DNA from: CAWBNS01 sp964445105
GTDB taxonomy: Bacteria > Chlamydiota > Chlamydiia > Chlamydiales > JAJFMA01
Reading direction: 5' to 3'
DNA length: 64,000 nucleotides
NCBI GenBank assembly: GCA_964445105.1
Contig: CAYUJS010000005.1
Coordinates: 4,601 to 68,600 of the forward strand
Shown: positions 1 through 9,121 of the stretch, in pieces
Layout: every line of letters starts with the position of its first letter
How positions within the stretch are numbered: the stretch's first letter is position 1
Program-made: the position numbers and the translations under genes
The notes under the pieces: model-generated
Told to the model about the DNA's origin: nothing
The model's database searches: none
Seen by the model: only the letters and a program-made list of their open reading frames with translations

Positions 1-1128
1 CAGAGCGGGCTTGCCGCCGGGGGTGCGGTAGTCAGTTGGCTGGGCTAATTTTAGTCTATAGCGCCCCCACCATACCATTAAAGCAGGTAGAATGCCTAGC
101 AACGTTACTACACCGAAGGCCCCTGCATATTCCAGAGCGCTCATAAAGGCCCGTGGGGTAGTGATCGCGAATATCGTTGGTGGTACAAAAGTCAGTATGT
201 AAAGTAACACGCGGCCCATCTTCCCTTTGCGTATCTTTAGTGCATCGGCTAGGCAGTCCCAAAGGCTCAAGCTCACCCCCAGAAAAGAGGTCACAATCGC
301 GATGAAAGCAAAACCCACGGCTAAGCCTGCTACCCAAGTGGCGCCTAGCGTATTAGAGAGTAAGGTGGCGCCGTTTTCGCCCTGGACATATCCCTTCATC
401 AACACAGACTGAGGAATAATTCCCAGCGCAATCAGTTGCCATAGGGTATAAATCAAAAGAGGGAGCACACTGCCTACAGTCAGTACGATCTTGAGATCTT
501 TCACATTTCGTTTTAAGTAACTTGTAAGCGTGGGGATGATGATGTGAAACCCCCAGGAGGTGACCGCAATGGATAGCCCAAGTAAAAGGGCTTTCCAGTT
601 TTGTACCACCAGTAGCTTTCCATCTACCTCTGGTGCTAAGCAGAAAATCATCGTCAGGTATGTAGCTACTAATAGGCTCATCAATACCCTGTTGAGATAG
701 TCCACCAATTTTGTACCTTCGTAAACTGCATAACTAAAAATTACCAGTAAAGGCAGCGGACTACACCAGGTAGGTACGATCAGTCCTGTGGTCTCAGCGA
801 CTGCGTCCGCAAAAATCTTCCCGCTGCCCACCAGATAGGCGGTCGCTAAACTGTACAGCAGGAACATATAGCTAATCCAGGCCCAAGCCTGACCGCCCAA
901 ACCAAGAGTCCGCTGGGCCATCGTGATCAGGTTCGCGTGTTCGCCCATCCACAGATTTACCTCCAGGATCAGAAACGCCGTATAGGTCATGTACAGCCAG
1001 AACAATAGCAAGAGGATCTGTGCGGGAAAGAAGCCAGCCAGCCCCGTAGCTACCGGTAGGGCAAGCATTGCCGCTCCCACAGTAGTGCCGGAGACAAGTA
1101 AAATCCCCCCTAATAGTTTGCTTCTCAT
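1..1128 (-). CDS. Aromatic amino-acid permease, TyrP/Mtr type (C-terminus cut by window edge)
   Basis: Inner-membrane symporter of the hydroxy/aromatic amino-acid permease family (tyrosine/tryptophan uptake). The frame is open from ATG at 1128 to the window edge (376 codons), so the C-terminus is missing. It starts with a first helix rich in Gly and small residues (GGILLVSGTTVGAAMLALPV), typical of the family, followed by several hydrophobic helices and a conserved EVNLWMGE segment shared with the next gene. Its ATG overlaps the stop of the upstream permease by 4 bp (ATGA), so the two are one operon and clear paralogs. Tandem tyrP copies are also known in Chlamydia. Tyrosine versus tryptophan preference cannot be read from the sequence. 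Confidence 0.85.
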   Translation of the reverse strand, partial: MRSKLLGGILLVSGTTVGAAMLALPVATGLAGFFPAQILLLLFWLYMTYTAFLILEVNLWMGEHANLITMAQRTLGLGGQAWAWISYMFLLYSLATAYLVGSGKIFADAVAETTGLIVPTWCSPLPLLVIFSYAVYEGTKLVDYLNRVLMSLLVATYLTMIFCLAPEVDGKLLVVQNWKALLLGLSIAVTSWGFHIIIPTLTSYLKRNVKDLKIVLTVGSVLPLLIYTLWQLIALGIIPQSVLMKGYVQGENGATLLSNTLGATWVAGLAVGFAFIAIVTSFLGVSLSLWDCLADALKIRKGKMGRVLLYILTFVPPTIFAITTPRAFMSALEYAGAFGVVTLLGILPALMVWWGRYRLKLAQPTDYRTPGGKPAL

Positions 1129-2339
1129 AGTATGTCTCTTTCTCTAAGTAGCTGCAAAACAGTGACGGCACAAGCAAAAAAGATCACCAGCAACAATACT
1201 CCTCTGCCCCCCTTTACAATTGCTTCATCGCTATATTTGCGCCGATAGCGCCCCACCCAAACCATGAGGGCGGGGATGATACCAAAAAGCATAACTGCTC
1301 CAAAGGCTCCCGCATAGTTAAGAGCGACCAAAAAGGTTCTCGGAAATAGCAATGCTATCAGGAACGGCGGGACGAGCGTTAAGGCACACAGCATTGCGCG
1401 ACTGGACGACTTTTCGCGTGATATTTTAAGGCCATCTGCCAGAAAATCTACAAAGCTCAAAGCCACACTTAGCAATGAGGTTACAATAGCAAAGAAGGCG
1501 AAAAAATCTGCTACGGTAGCCACCCATACAGAGCCCACAACCTCTCGCAGCGCTTGTGTGGCCATCTGGCCCTCGTCTAACGACCTTTGGAACGCCGAAG
1601 CGGGCACGATACCAAGGATCAGCCACTGCCACACGACATAGATGGCTAGTGGGATAAAAGTGCCCCAAAGGATAGCTTGGATGAGCCGTTTTCTATTCGA
1701 TCCCAGGTAGCGCGTCAGGCTCGGCACCAAGTTGTGGTAACCGAAACTAATGATCATGGGAGGGGCCACGAACCAAGCGTGTTTCCAATGGGCGTGCCCC
1801 AATAGCTCGGTATCCACGTGGCTTGCACCCATCACCACAAGCAGCGCATAGGCCGCAACCAAGACGAGCATAAGCAATCGGTTGAACCAATCGACCTGTC
1901 TTGTGCCCGCGTAAATGAGCACCCCAAATAGCACAACAAACAGTAAGCTTCCACACCAGCTAGGAATTTTCAAAGCGAAAAATTCCCCGGCAAACTGTGC
2001 GACTAGATGCCCGCTGGCAACTACGTAAGCAATCATGATCGAATAGAAAAGGAACAGGAAAAGGCCCCAGGTCAGTGCCTTGCCGACTTTGCCGAGCGTC
2101 CGCTCGGCCATCGTCACCAAACCTGCACCATCTCCAAACCAGAGATTCACTTCGACGAGCAGTAGCCCTGTAGTGACCATGAATAGCCAAGCCAAGACGA
2201 AAAATACCATTGAGGGGACAAATCCGGCCGATGCTGTAAGCACCGGTAAGCCTAACATTCCCGCGCCTACACAGCAGCCGGCCACTAACAGCGCGCTACC
2301 AGGCACGCTACCACGGATGATCTGAGACTCTGATGACAT
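1125..2339 (-). CDS. Aromatic amino-acid permease, TyrP/Mtr type
   Basis: Full-length (404 aa) paralog of the neighbouring permease; the family normally has about 400 residues and 11 membrane helices. The N-terminal helix GSALLVAGCCVGAGMLGLPV and the following EVNLWFGDGAGLVTMAERTL match the family signature. Start: ATG at 2339 has AAGGGAG eight bases upstream; a GTG at 2348 in the same frame has no good ribosome site. It is the first gene of a two-gene operon with 4 bp overlap. Expected role is proton-driven import of tyrosine or tryptophan from the host, as in other chlamydiae that depend on host amino acids. Substrate preference is inference. Confidence 0.88.
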   Translation of the reverse strand: MSSESQIIRGSVPGSALLVAGCCVGAGMLGLPVLTASAGFVPSMVFFVLAWLFMVTTGLLLVEVNLWFGDGAGLVTMAERTLGKVGKALTWGLFLFLFYSIMIAYVVASGHLVAQFAGEFFALKIPSWCGSLLFVVLFGVLIYAGTRQVDWFNRLLMLVLVAAYALLVVMGASHVDTELLGHAHWKHAWFVAPPMIISFGYHNLVPSLTRYLGSNRKRLIQAILWGTFIPLAIYVVWQWLILGIVPASAFQRSLDEGQMATQALREVVGSVWVATVADFFAFFAIVTSLLSVALSFVDFLADGLKISREKSSSRAMLCALTLVPPFLIALLFPRTFLVALNYAGAFGAVMLFGIIPALMVWVGRYRRKYSDEAIVKGGRGVLLLVIFFACAVTVLQLLRERDIL

Positions 2340-2412
2340 ACTGTGCACTCCCTTAAAACAGCATCTTAGGTGGCACTACGCTCGATTCGATGGAATGCTT
2401 AACGCGCCCAGG

Positions 2413-4047
2413 TTAAGCGTCCGCGCCGGCTCTGTCGACCTTGCGTTGTTCTTGGCCGAGTCGACCCATTTCATAGCCGTCGAAATCGATGAACTTGAAA
2501 AATCGCTCATAGGCGGGTTGCGCAGCAATTGCCTGCTTAGCCATCTCCTGAGCGATGCGGCGATAGCTTGGATGGCCCGCCGCGGCAGAGCGGAGCTCGC
2601 ATAGCCATTGGAGGCTTCGGAGGTTAATGTGAAAGTACCAGCGTACGTTGTAGGCCATCGGGACTACATACTGCGCCTCTTCGGGAAGCTCTTGTGAGAT
2701 GGCTTGGTAGATCTCTTTGCCCCTGTTCATGGCTTGGCGATAAGGCTCTTCTAGCTCCGTATCCAGAATTTCCGGTGGGATGTAGTATCCGTAACTGCAA
2801 GATAGCAGCTGTCGCTCCTGCGTAAGCATTCGGTGGCGGTGAAGATCGCGGTAAACACCGAAATCGCTCAAGATTTCAAAAGTGAATTCCGCATGCTCCA
2901 ACGCCCTTGGAGATTTATGACGACGGTTTTCACGCGCACTACAAGCAGCATCTAAAATACGCGCCAGTTCTTCTTCTGGCAGCTGTCGACAATAGTTGGT
3001 CAGCTCGCCAAGGCCCTTGTCGGAATGCGCGTAGAGCAGGGCTGCTGCCACCTGATAAATGGAGTCCGCGTCATGCGCTATCAGACGCACGCCTGGCTCT
3101 TTTTCTTCGCTTTCGAAAGAGCTATGCTGCTCTGCCAGAAGACGTTGCTGCGTAAGCATCGCGCCATGAAACTGTAGGTACCCATGGTGGGTACGGTGAG
3201 AGAGATCTGCCCGGCGCACAAAGGAGGGAATAATTTTCGCTAGCTCCTCTTGCCCCCTACGGCCAATCTCTTGCAGTTCCGCCAAGTTCTGGGCATGCAA
3301 CCGGTGCAGAAGAGACTCAAAGAATCGTCCATTGCCATACACGCCCATATTCGTAAGCGCGCTAGCCGGCAGCAAGCCACGTAGGCAGTCTAAAACCTTT
3401 GCGCGCAAAGCGGCGTTGTAGGCCACCTGGGACACTTCCTGTCCGCGCGGAAAGCCTTTTTCCATGGCCGCTGTCAGTGGTGGAATGAGCTGACTGTAGG
3501 TTTCAAACAATAGGTTGCATGTCTCCAGGTAGATGTCCCGATAGGCGGAGGTCATCAAAATAGGCTCGCGATAATACAGGTATTCGCCCTGGACCTTTTG
3601 ATCAAAAAAGATATACCGCGTAGATTTTTCCAAAGGTGAGCCGCCTATGCGGCTGTCCTCAATGGCTTTAGCTGCTAGCATGGAAACGTTTTCGATGGCC
3701 AAATGGGCTCCGCCCAGCTCTCCAATCGAGTCATCGCCATAACCATCTAGAATACGATCATAGAAGTTCTGTGCGCGTTGGATGGCAGTCGTCTGCTGCT
3801 GCGTCGCCTCGGCGGCCTGCCCTGCTCCCGCAATGGCTTCAAAGTTGGCTTCCTCGTTATTGCTAATGAATTCCTTGAGAAGCAAAGAACGCAGCCCAAG
3901 GTTAGAACGCGAATAACGCGAAAAAAGTGCGCCCTTGATCACCTCAGGCAGATTGCGCAAAGCAAAAATGTGGCTTGTAGTATTAGTGACATAGTGCTCG
4001 AGAGTCTTGGTTTGGCTTTCTGTAAAATTTTCGTAGTTTTCGTCCAT
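2413..4047 (-). CDS. thyX: Flavin-dependent thymidylate synthase ThyX, two-domain chlamydial form
   Basis: Makes dTMP from dUMP using methylene-THF, FAD and NADPH. At 544 aa it is about twice the usual ThyX length and appears to be a tandem of two ThyX-like domains. The N-terminal one carries RYSRSNLGLRSLLLKEF (residues 44-60). The C-terminal one carries RHRMLTQERQLLSCSY (about 404-419), a variant of the ThyX RHR-x7-S motif, and the late NLRSLQWLCELRS segment. Proteins of this double length are the known chlamydial ThyX form. Start: ATG at 4047 is preceded by AGGAAGG; the in-frame TTG at 4065 is less likely. It lies 73 bp upstream of the permease pair on the same strand. Which domain is catalytic cannot be decided here because the RHR motif is imperfect. 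Confidence 0.75.
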   Translation of the reverse strand: MDENYENFTESQTKTLEHYVTNTTSHIFALRNLPEVIKGALFSRYSRSNLGLRSLLLKEFISNNEEANFEAIAGAGQAAEATQQQTTAIQRAQNFYDRILDGYGDDSIGELGGAHLAIENVSMLAAKAIEDSRIGGSPLEKSTRYIFFDQKVQGEYLYYREPILMTSAYRDIYLETCNLLFETYSQLIPPLTAAMEKGFPRGQEVSQVAYNAALRAKVLDCLRGLLPASALTNMGVYGNGRFFESLLHRLHAQNLAELQEIGRRGQEELAKIIPSFVRRADLSHRTHHGYLQFHGAMLTQQRLLAEQHSSFESEEKEPGVRLIAHDADSIYQVAAALLYAHSDKGLGELTNYCRQLPEEELARILDAACSARENRRHKSPRALEHAEFTFEILSDFGVYRDLHRHRMLTQERQLLSCSYGYYIPPEILDTELEEPYRQAMNRGKEIYQAISQELPEEAQYVVPMAYNVRWYFHINLRSLQWLCELRSAAAGHPSYRRIAQEMAKQAIAAQPAYERFFKFIDFDGYEMGRLGQEQRKVDRAGADA

Positions 4048-4065
4048 CCCTCGCCTTCCTAACAA

Positions 4066-4385
4066 TTTAATAGATTTGGCTGATTAAGCCTGGAAACAGG
4101 GTCAAATCTGCCAGATTCAGCGAACTCGTTCAAGGAAAAACGCGAGCTAGGAGCTGGGATTCGGAATTTCGTTGGGGTTTGGGTTTTAAATTGACAGTTG
4201 AGCTAACGAAATTAATCTAAAAGAGCAAAAAAGCTGCTATCAAATTTCTAGCGGAACGATGTACCACTTATCGGGCCTGCGGCCCCTAAAGGCAAAATTC
4301 AGCTGCGTCTAATACATGCGGAAAACATAGACCAGGGCGGTAAGGGCCTTAGGTACCAAAGCTCCTACCGTCCCGGTTGGGGCCG
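4066..4385. other. Intergenic region, no gene seen
   Basis: 320 bases between thyX and the U-box gene. There is a small palindrome, GGGCC-TGC-GGCCC, near 4279. A minus-strand stretch about 4235-4310 reads LNFAFRGRRPDKWYIVPLEI then stop, with no start codon, which looks like a leftover gene tail. A GC-rich inverted repeat lies at about 4335-4378 downstream of the U-box gene, but it lacks a T-run, so it is not called as a terminator. Confidence 0.4.
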
Positions 4386-5279
4386 TCAGATATAACCCCT
4401 TCTGTACTCGCGGATACATCTATCCCTCTGTTCCCTGGTGGCGCCCTCTCGCATTATGTCCACACTTAAATCAGCAATGACTTGGTCGGTCACTGCTACG
4501 TAGTCTCTGTGGTATTGTTCGCGAAGCAGCCTAAGTCCTGTTGCAAAGACGGGGTTGTTGTCATCCGGACTCTTGTCGAGTTCCTCCAACAAATCTTTAA
4601 AGATATGAATACTTCTTTTAGCAAAATCAGTTGCATAAACCAGATCTTGTTTCTGATAAAGCTGGCGGCCCATGGGATCGGTTCCTCTCCGGTTCGTATC
4701 AAGAAAGGTTTCGATAGACTCCTTCTCGTAAATACAGCCGTGAGGATCTAGGACTGGCAATGTGATGAAGTCATAGGTAATAGGATCGAACAGTTCTGGA
4801 TGTGAATCTTCCAGCGCTTGCCCTCTCTCTTTACTAGTGTATTTTTTGACGCTATTTAAAAACAGGATGTACTGTGCTTGGGTCAGCTCTTGCTTCCAGG
4901 TCCTGTACGCGCTAGAGCTCTCGATGAAAGCTTCTCCCTTGGTCCATCCCTTACGGCAACCGAACACAACGCCAGCAGCCCCACCCGCAACGGCACCGTA
5001 TGCGGCCCCCGGTCCTGCACCCAAGCCAGCGGTATAGTAGGCTCCAGCTAAACCGCCTATAGCGGCTCCACCGACGGCTCCGATTGCTCCCCATTTCATA
5101 ACTTCTTTTGCGCTGATCGTCAAGACCGAGATGCGCAGCTCTTTGGCGTTTGCAAGATCGCCCAGGGAAGAATAGGCCTTCTGCTGAGCTTTCGCTTCTA
5201 GAGCCACACACACATCTGTAACCTTACCGACGGGCAGAAATTGTTCTTGGAGAGTATTTAAATTTATTGCAGGGTCCAT
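4386..5279 (-). CDS. U-box domain protein, putative E3 ubiquitin-ligase effector
   Basis: 297 aa. Residues 163-222 form a U-box: LFDPITYDFITLPVLDPHGC, then IYEKESIETFLD and TDPMGRQLYQKQDLV. This reproduces the eukaryotic pattern DPIT-x-x-x-M/F-x-x-P-V, G-x-x-Y-E-x-x-x-I and DP-x-x. U-boxes recruit ubiquitin-charged E2 enzymes, and bacteria have no ubiquitin, so such proteins in intracellular bacteria are usually secreted host-directed ligases (Legionella LubX is the model). Residues 62-108 are a Gly/Ala-rich hydrophobic stretch that could form a membrane hairpin, so the protein may sit in a host or inclusion membrane. The C-terminal third is charged and helical. It lies 45 bp downstream of another unknown gene on the same strand, probably one operon. 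Secretion and ligase activity are inference. Confidence 0.75.
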   Translation of the reverse strand: MDPAINLNTLQEQFLPVGKVTDVCVALEAKAQQKAYSSLGDLANAKELRISVLTISAKEVMKWGAIGAVGGAAIGGLAGAYYTAGLGAGPGAAYGAVAGGAAGVVFGCRKGWTKGEAFIESSSAYRTWKQELTQAQYILFLNSVKKYTSKERGQALEDSHPELFDPITYDFITLPVLDPHGCIYEKESIETFLDTNRRGTDPMGRQLYQKQDLVYATDFAKRSIHIFKDLLEELDKSPDDNNPVFATGLRLLREQYHRDYVAVTDQVIADLSVDIMREGATREQRDRCIREYRRGYI

Positions 5280-5324
5280 AAAAACCTATCTGTTTTGTTT
5301 TAGAAAATTTTCAATCCTTCGTAT

Positions 5325-5978
5325 TTAAAAACGACTAAAATTGATCAAAAGACGGCTGTATAGCTTTGTAATGAAGGTTATCTGTTTTTTTTTCATTTTC
5401 CAACGTCCTACTAAGATAAAAAGAAATACCGAAAGCATTAGCCCTGTTATGGTGATACTCCTTTTTTTTAAAAAGTGGAGGCCGGCCGCTCGCTTAGACT
5501 CTAAGGTTTCCAGCTTATTTGCAAAATCCTTGCCTGCTAGCATAGAGTAAAATGGTTTGTGATCTTTGGTGTGGCTAAAATTTAGTTTATCCCACAAATT
5601 GTCTAGTTTTCTATATTCATCCGAATGAGTGTCTCGATAACGAGCCTTTTCCACATCGGAAGTTTTTCCCCAAAAAGATTTACGGGCCTCTTCCATACAT
5701 GGGAGATCTTGCTCTCTGTAGATATGTTGGGGTTTGATGTAGTTCTGAAACTTTAAAGGTATGTAAGCCGCATAGTCGTGCGTGACCTGAAATTTCAAGC
5801 AATCGCGAAAGCGGCTATCTTTACGCTCCTCATCTGTGAGATTCACCAATCTAAAAGGAAAATTGCTAAAATCTCTGGTTAGGGCCGTTGACGGCTCGTA
5901 GCCCGGGGCCATCTTAATACGGCAGGGGCTCCTTAACGGAACTATCGCTTGCCCGCTGCTGGGCTCAGGAGCATCCAT
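5325..5978 (-). CDS. Unknown protein with C-terminal membrane segment, paralog of the gene at 6963
   Basis: 217 aa, not assigned to a family. ATG at 5978 follows AAAGGGAT at good spacing. The middle (about residues 35-165) is closely similar to the divergent gene at 6963-7562. Shared blocks include DSRFR(D/S)CLKFQVT, FQNYIK, EAR(K/R)SFWG, TSDVEKARYR and the LW-D-LNF-HT-DH region. A hydrophobic helix near residues 176-192 (ITGLMLSVFLFILVG) followed by lysines suggests tail anchoring. The W-x4-D-x-EK-x-x-Y spacing in SFWGKTSDVEKARYR resembles the helix 2-3 junction of HMG boxes, but the rest does not clearly fit. It probably shares an operon with the U-box gene, so an effector role is possible. 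Confidence 0.7.
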   Translation of the reverse strand: MDAPEPSSGQAIVPLRSPCRIKMAPGYEPSTALTRDFSNFPFRLVNLTDEERKDSRFRDCLKFQVTHDYAAYIPLKFQNYIKPQHIYREQDLPCMEEARKSFWGKTSDVEKARYRDTHSDEYRKLDNLWDKLNFSHTKDHKPFYSMLAGKDFANKLETLESKRAAGLHFLKKRSITITGLMLSVFLFILVGRWKMKKKQITFITKLYSRLLINFSRF

Positions 5979-6962
5979 AATTTATCCCTTTTGATTGGCT
6001 AGTTGAGATGTATCAGACCTTGTATTTTTTCATTTAATGGTTAGCATGAATCTATTTTTTTCCGGAAGTATTATTTTTTTAAGTGCAAATATGGACAAGC
6101 CCGCCTTCATGATCGATTGCTTAGCCCAATTTCAGAGAACCGGTGTTTCTACCAGCTGCTTAGCTTTTTTGGCTTGCTTGAGGGTGATTCCGGCCACTGT
6201 GGTTGGATTGATATCGAGCCCATGGTGCTCTTTCATGTGCGCATTTGCTGTGAACATAAAGACGCTTCAGACCCAAAATCAATGACAAAGCACTGACAGC
6301 GTTTTGACCAACCGCGGTGCTTTACGTTCGATTGTTCTTCAAAAAGCCTAATGCGATGAGTACGTTGCGTGCGGGTTTTTAGACGGAGAAAGCATTGTTG
6401 GATCACAACAATCTGCCCTAGGGTTGTTTACCATGCGACTTTTCTTCCTTTTGGACGCACACCTTTTTCAGGTTTATACTTAGGAATTCACTGCTTCGGC
6501 ACGGCGGCTTGCCCAGGCTTGAAGGAGAGCATGACCGGTCTTCTCGATGGCTGCTAAGGTGGCCTCCTCTGCCTGGTCGCCTATCTTTAGTCGCAGCAAA
6601 CTCTTTACCTATGCTTTCGGCCATCTCGAACATAGGCTCTAAAATAAGATTGGATTTACTCGGACTAGGCTTACAAGATAACGTTCATCGTAAGAAAAGT
6701 CTTTTGTGGGCATATCGGTTATATCCACTCTCCGTTAAAGGGTTGGGTAAGTTTTGTCTCGCTCTGCAAGCATCTTAATTCCTCTGCTAAGCTGGGTACA
6801 GGTTTAAATTGCAACCAAAAACAATATTGAGGAAAAGGCCACCTCGTGATAAGCTTCGATTTAAGAGGGGCCAATTGGGTGCGTAAGCTTCGGGTTTGAC
6901 CAGATAAGCCACCGGGACTCGTTGCCCTTCGTGCGAACTAATCCAACCAAAGGGGTAAGATT
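5979..6962 (-). pseudogene. Decayed coding fragments between the two paralogs
   Basis: About 980 bases with no intact gene but several minus-strand stretches that look like broken coding sequence. 6787-6950 contains SHEGQRVPVAYLVKPEAY. About 6480-6650 contains FEMAESIGKEFAATKDRRPG, then after a frame change AAIEKTGHALLQAWASRRAE and a stop. 6132-6257 contains HMKEHHGLDINPTTVAGITL and ends with a stop. None has a convincing start or ribosome site and the frames change between pieces. The family is not recognised; transposase remnants are one possibility. The region is also the centre of the inverted paralog pair, so it may mark an old insertion or duplication event. Confidence 0.4.
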
Positions 6963-7562
6963 GTGGATGCCGCCTCTATCTCTAGCCATGGGCTGCCGAT
7001 CGTTTCAGCGAGAAGGCTAGACTCAATCGAATTCCCCGTTGGCTTCGCTCATGCGCCCTCTGTAACCATAACTCGTGACTTTAGCGATTTCCCTTTCCAA
7101 TTGGCAGAGCTCACAGAGGACGAATGTAGGGATAGTCGTTTCCGTAGTTGTTTGAAGTTTCAAGTTACAGACGAATACGTGGCTTACGTGCCTTCACAGT
7201 TTCAAAATTACATCAAGGCCGAGCATCTTCTCGTAGAGAGAGAGCCTGTGGCTATGGCGGAGGCCCGCAGGTCTTTTTGGGGAAATACTTCTGATGTGGA
7301 AAAGGCGCGTTACCGCCTAACACATTCGCAGGAATACGCTAAGCTGGATAGGCTGTGGGACGAGCTAAATTTCAAGCACACCAGAGACCATGAGTCATCT
7401 TACGCTAGGGTCGCAGGCGGAGCTTTCGTAAGCAAGCTGAGGAAAATAGATACTGAGCAAGCGGCGAATTTTCACTTGCTAAAGACCAAGAATATGGTAG
7501 CGACAGTTGTAATGTTGTCAGTGTTATTTCTTATTTTTTGGCAAGGGGAAGCAAACGACTAG
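6963..7562 (+). CDS. Unknown protein with C-terminal membrane segment, paralog of the gene at 5325
   Basis: 199 aa, starting at GTG 6963 with AAGGGG upstream. Both paralogs begin Met-Asp-Ala, which supports this start. Same architecture as the inverted copy: a variable N-terminus, the conserved block from ITRDFSDFPFQLAELTED through FQNYIKAEH and SFWGNTSDVEKARYR, then a hydrophobic helix near the C-terminus (MVATVVMLSVLFLIFW). No enzyme motif is visible. Unlike its paralog it has no U-box partner downstream; the next gene is a broken AAA-ATPase on the other strand. Function unknown. A lineage-specific secreted or membrane-anchored protein is the best guess. Confidence 0.7.
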   Translation: MDAASISSHGLPIVSARRLDSIEFPVGFAHAPSVTITRDFSDFPFQLAELTEDECRDSRFRSCLKFQVTDEYVAYVPSQFQNYIKAEHLLVEREPVAMAEARRSFWGNTSDVEKARYRLTHSQEYAKLDRLWDELNFKHTRDHESSYARVAGGAFVSKLRKIDTEQAANFHLLKTKNMVATVVMLSVLFLIFWQGEAND

Positions 7563-7711
7563 TTCTTAATCTTGTTTGCAGAACGAAAGCGTTTTTAATC
7601 CTACGTCGGCTCTATAGATTCGTTGATCTTAGTCTCCCGCAACTTTCAATAGTTCGTGGTTTTAAGGCGACAAGCCTCAGGTTGCCTTTCAGTAAAACAA
7701 AAATTCCGGGG

Positions 7712-8852
7712 TTAAGCAAGGGCACCGAGCTCAGCAAACTCATTTACAAGTGTTTTAAAAGCTTCGCGGACCTCTCGATTGGGAAAATCTAACTTATAAT
7801 TATGGCTGACTTCATCATACCCTTGGATCGTAAGGTACCCGGTCTGCCACATAAGAGGGATGAGTTGGAGACTCGCCAGATTGCCGACGTCCAAAGGGCT
7901 GCTTTGTTCCTCAGCCACCATATTCCAACCGGCTGTTTGCGCACTTGTTGAACGAGAAGCGTGGTCGTACCTGTTTCAAACCAATAACTCCGCACCCTGC
8001 CAGTGTCCAGAAAATTTAGGATAGAGTGGGGGTTGTAGACCGGCTCTGCGCCCCAGGCGAACCGATAACCATTGTACCACTCTTTTATTTCGGCTAAAAC
8101 AGCTTCCTCATTTGCTTTGGTCGCGCCCGTAGAACGGCGCTTTTCGGCTACTCGCTTTATTTGATCACCCAGAAAGCTTTGCAGATCCGACGCTGCATAG
8201 CCCGCTAAAGTGGCGTAATCTGTGTTGGTCGTGATGTCCTTTAGGTTGTTAAATCCAGAAAAGAGAGAAGTCTTACAAAATTTGGTGACTCCCGTGGGAA
8301 ATACAAAGCGCAACTGTTTATCGAGCGACTTGAGCGTGCTGTAAAAATCTTTTAGCAAAAGTTGGTTACCCTTGGCTATATCGATCTGTTCAAGGTGGTC
8401 TAGTAAGGGCTTATCTTACTCATCGATTAGGACGACGACTGGGCCCAACTCGGCGAGCTCCTTTACGAGATTGACTAATCCGTGTTGTAGGTCTGAGCAG
8501 TCGATGGACTTGCTGTACAAAGCGGCGGTGTCTTCCAAAACTCTCTGCAACCCAGAGGCCAGTTTTTCGGGATTTTTCGTTGAGATTTGCGCAAAATCGA
8601 AATAACGGGGTGTTTTTTCGAATCGTAGTCCGTGTTGTAGATATGGCAATTTTTAAATAACTCCTTATCGCCCTTAAAAATCGCTTCGAGCGTGCTCAGA
8701 AGGAGTGATTTACCGAACCTGCGTGGGCGCGACAGAAAATAGTACTGTCCATCTGTGATTAATCTGTGGATTATATCCGTTTTGTCTACATACAAAAAAT
8801 TCCGATTAATAATGTTTTCGATAGATTGCATGCCGATCGGTAACTTTTTCAT
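7712..8852 (-). pseudogene. Broken AAA-ATPase / PD-(D/E)XK family gene (DUF1703-like)
   Basis: The N-terminus (ATG 8852) carries the hallmark of this family: PIGMQSIENIINRNFLYVDK and then YYFLSRPRRFGKSLL (P-loop) followed by TLEAIFKGDKELF. Reading must change frame near 8605-8615 to continue into FDFAQISTKNPEKL and VVVLIDE. There an in-frame TAA (8416-8418) replaces the Tyr expected in the Walker B motif LIDEYDKPLL. The same frame then continues through TKFCKTSLFSGFNNLKDITT to about 7925, where another frame change leads into YLTIQGYDEVSHNYKLDFPN. The expected C-terminal nuclease-like domain stops early at 7712. At least two frameshifts, one nonsense codon and a truncation make this a pseudogene. 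Such genes often occur in many copies in amoeba-associated bacteria. Confidence 0.88.
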
Positions 8853-9121
8853 CTCGATTTTATAAATTTTTCGATACGTTTCGCTGTTTAGTTGTTAATA
8901 TCTACGGACTACTCCATTTTAGCGTAATTAGCGCTAATAAATCGAGGTTTTTAAGAAAACGCTCCCTTACGCTAGTTTGTAAGCCAGGGCGTACCTCTCG
9001 ATCGTATTGGTTCATGGGGCTCGCATATGCGTCTAAAGGGGCAAGATCGGTCGTTGCGCTCTTTAGCCGAGAAGCTTAGCTTCGTCTAGAGCGTACATTT
9101 CGAAACTCTATTCAAAGCCCT

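Noticed and set aside
1426..2325. Several open frames inside the permease genes
   Set aside because: Shadows of the permease frame; no ribosome sites, biased composition explained by the real genes.
4335..4378. GC-rich inverted repeat as terminator of the U-box gene
   Set aside because: No T-run on the relevant side and the stem is bulged with a large loop.
6787..6950. Possible Phd/YefM-like antitoxin fragment (VPVAYLVKPEAY)
   Set aside because: The resemblance is to a short run of residues only, with no start codon and no toxin partner. Kept as unidentified decayed sequence.
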